The notes below the pieces were generated by a model that saw nothing but the letters and a program-made list of their open reading frames with translations, searched no databases and was not told where the DNA came from. Made by a program: the position numbers and the translations under genes. Below, piece by piece: positions 63,552 to 64,000 of a stretch of 64,000 bases of DNA (positions are counted from its first letter, which is position 1; each line of letters opens with the position of its first letter). This DNA is from Frankiales bacterium (GTDB taxonomy: Bacteria; Actinomycetota; Actinomycetes; Mycobacteriales; SCTD01), in NCBI GenBank assembly GCA_025966135.1, contig JAOPVP010000049.1, positions 1 to 64,000 on the forward strand, read 5' to 3'.

Positions 63552-63717
63552 ATGTACCGAGCTAAGCAACGCAGCGCAACCAGCGCTGTGTGGGGGGAAG
63601 CACCGATCTGAGCCCGCCTCACCGACGCCCCGAGGGCGCACGGAGACAACACGGTCGCCTAGCGGGCGCAGGGAGCAAGTGGCGAGACCGACCCGTCCCA
63701 AGGGACGGAGAAAAATC

Positions 63718-64000
63718 ATGGCATCACGGCTCTCGCTCAACGTGCTCGCCGGGAGCGTGTCGGCGCTGGCGCTGATCCTCGTGGGGGGGCAGGCGCTCAC
63801 GGCCGTACCCGCGACGGCCGCAGCGGGTGCCCCGCCGGGTGACAACAGCGTGATGAAGATCCACAGCCCGGGGACGCCGTACGGGGACACCAACAACGAG
63901 CCGAAGGTCTGCGACTTCTACGTGGACGCGTTCCACTTCGACCCGGGCCAGGTCGTCTCGTACGCCTTCTCCGAGGGACCGGCGTTCAAGCATGCTCCGG
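63718..64000 (+). CDS. Secreted protein, partial (3' end beyond window)
   Basis: The first 94 residues of an exported protein. MASRLSLNVLAGSVSALALI with the following hydrophobic core and AVPATAAAG is a signal peptide. The mature part, VMKIHSPGTPYGDTNNEPKV and CDFYVDAFHFDPGQVVSY, resembles a family of actinobacterial surface proteins with the pattern KIH...NEPKVCxFY...FDxxQ. Function is unknown. GGAGAAAAATC precedes the ATG. The gene runs off the window edge. Confidence 0.75.
   Translation, partial: MASRLSLNVLAGSVSALALILVGGQALTAVPATAAAGAPPGDNSVMKIHSPGTPYGDTNNEPKVCDFYVDAFHFDPGQVVSYAFSEGPAFKHAP

Noticed and set aside
63560..63717. Long GC-rich leader before the last gene, considered as a riboswitch
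   Set aside because: Only short inverted repeats were seen and no conserved blocks of a known class.

Overview
The window is a chromosomal segment of a high-GC actinobacterium. Lineage markers are an HspR-type heat-shock operon with HAIR operators, a resuscitation-promoting factor behind a ydaO-type (c-di-AMP) leader, a mycobacterial-type dCTP deaminase, DUF3151, EtfD, a maleylpyruvate-isomerase-family protein, many GTG starts and several leaderless-looking promoters. It resembles Propionibacteriales, Kineosporiales or Frankiales-like organisms; the sequence alone does not fix the genus. No insertion sequence, phage gene or CRISPR array was seen.

Layout. 90-791: tRNA-Gly(CCC) and dcd. 881-25462: a large surface-polysaccharide locus. 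It holds a hexapeptide acyltransferase, a Wzm/Wzt ABC exporter, about ten GT4/GT2 glycosyltransferases (one a GT4-GT2 fusion), two paralogous SGNH proteins, a YveK/Wzz-like chain-length protein, an O-antigen ligase/polymerase-like membrane protein, a WecG/TagA transferase, a polyprenyl glycosylphosphotransferase (the likely initiating enzyme) and a membrane-anchored GH5 glycosidase. Genes alternate strands in small blocks, often with overlapping 3' ends, and many start codons overlap the preceding stop (ATGA/GTGA).

25654-32052: a YceH-like protein, an alditol oxidase, rfbA, and a minus-strand redox operon (ApbE FMN transferase, ferric-reductase-like diheme membrane protein, NuoF-like flavoprotein, CxxHxxC ferredoxin, small membrane protein). 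32312-35813: two small hypothetical proteins, an EtfD-type membrane Fe-S oxidoreductase and a possible tiny membrane protein. 36025-42700: dnaK-grpE-dnaJ-hspR-clpB, with two HAIR-like operators at the dnaK promoter.

42763-49457: a TIG-domain exported protein, an epimerase-like protein, pyrE, a DedA protein, a secreted beta-propeller protein and class II fructose-bisphosphate aldolase. 49560-52859: the ydaO-type leader and rpf, a FetA/FetB-like ABC pair, DUF3151 and a helical protein. 52961-62770: purine biosynthesis genes (purA, purD, purE-like, purB, purC, purS, purQ, purL) covering most late steps of the IMP pathway and the first step to AMP. 62775-64000: a maleylpyruvate-isomerase-family protein and the start of a secreted protein cut by the window edge.

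The most striking non-gene structure is a pair of nearly identical 66-bp palindromic elements in opposite orientation (58467-58532 and 59764-59829). They bracket a frameshifted DUF559-type gene and a purS that runs against the rest of the pur genes, which suggests a local inversion. A second hairpin family, with 13-bp arms, sits just downstream of three unrelated genes.
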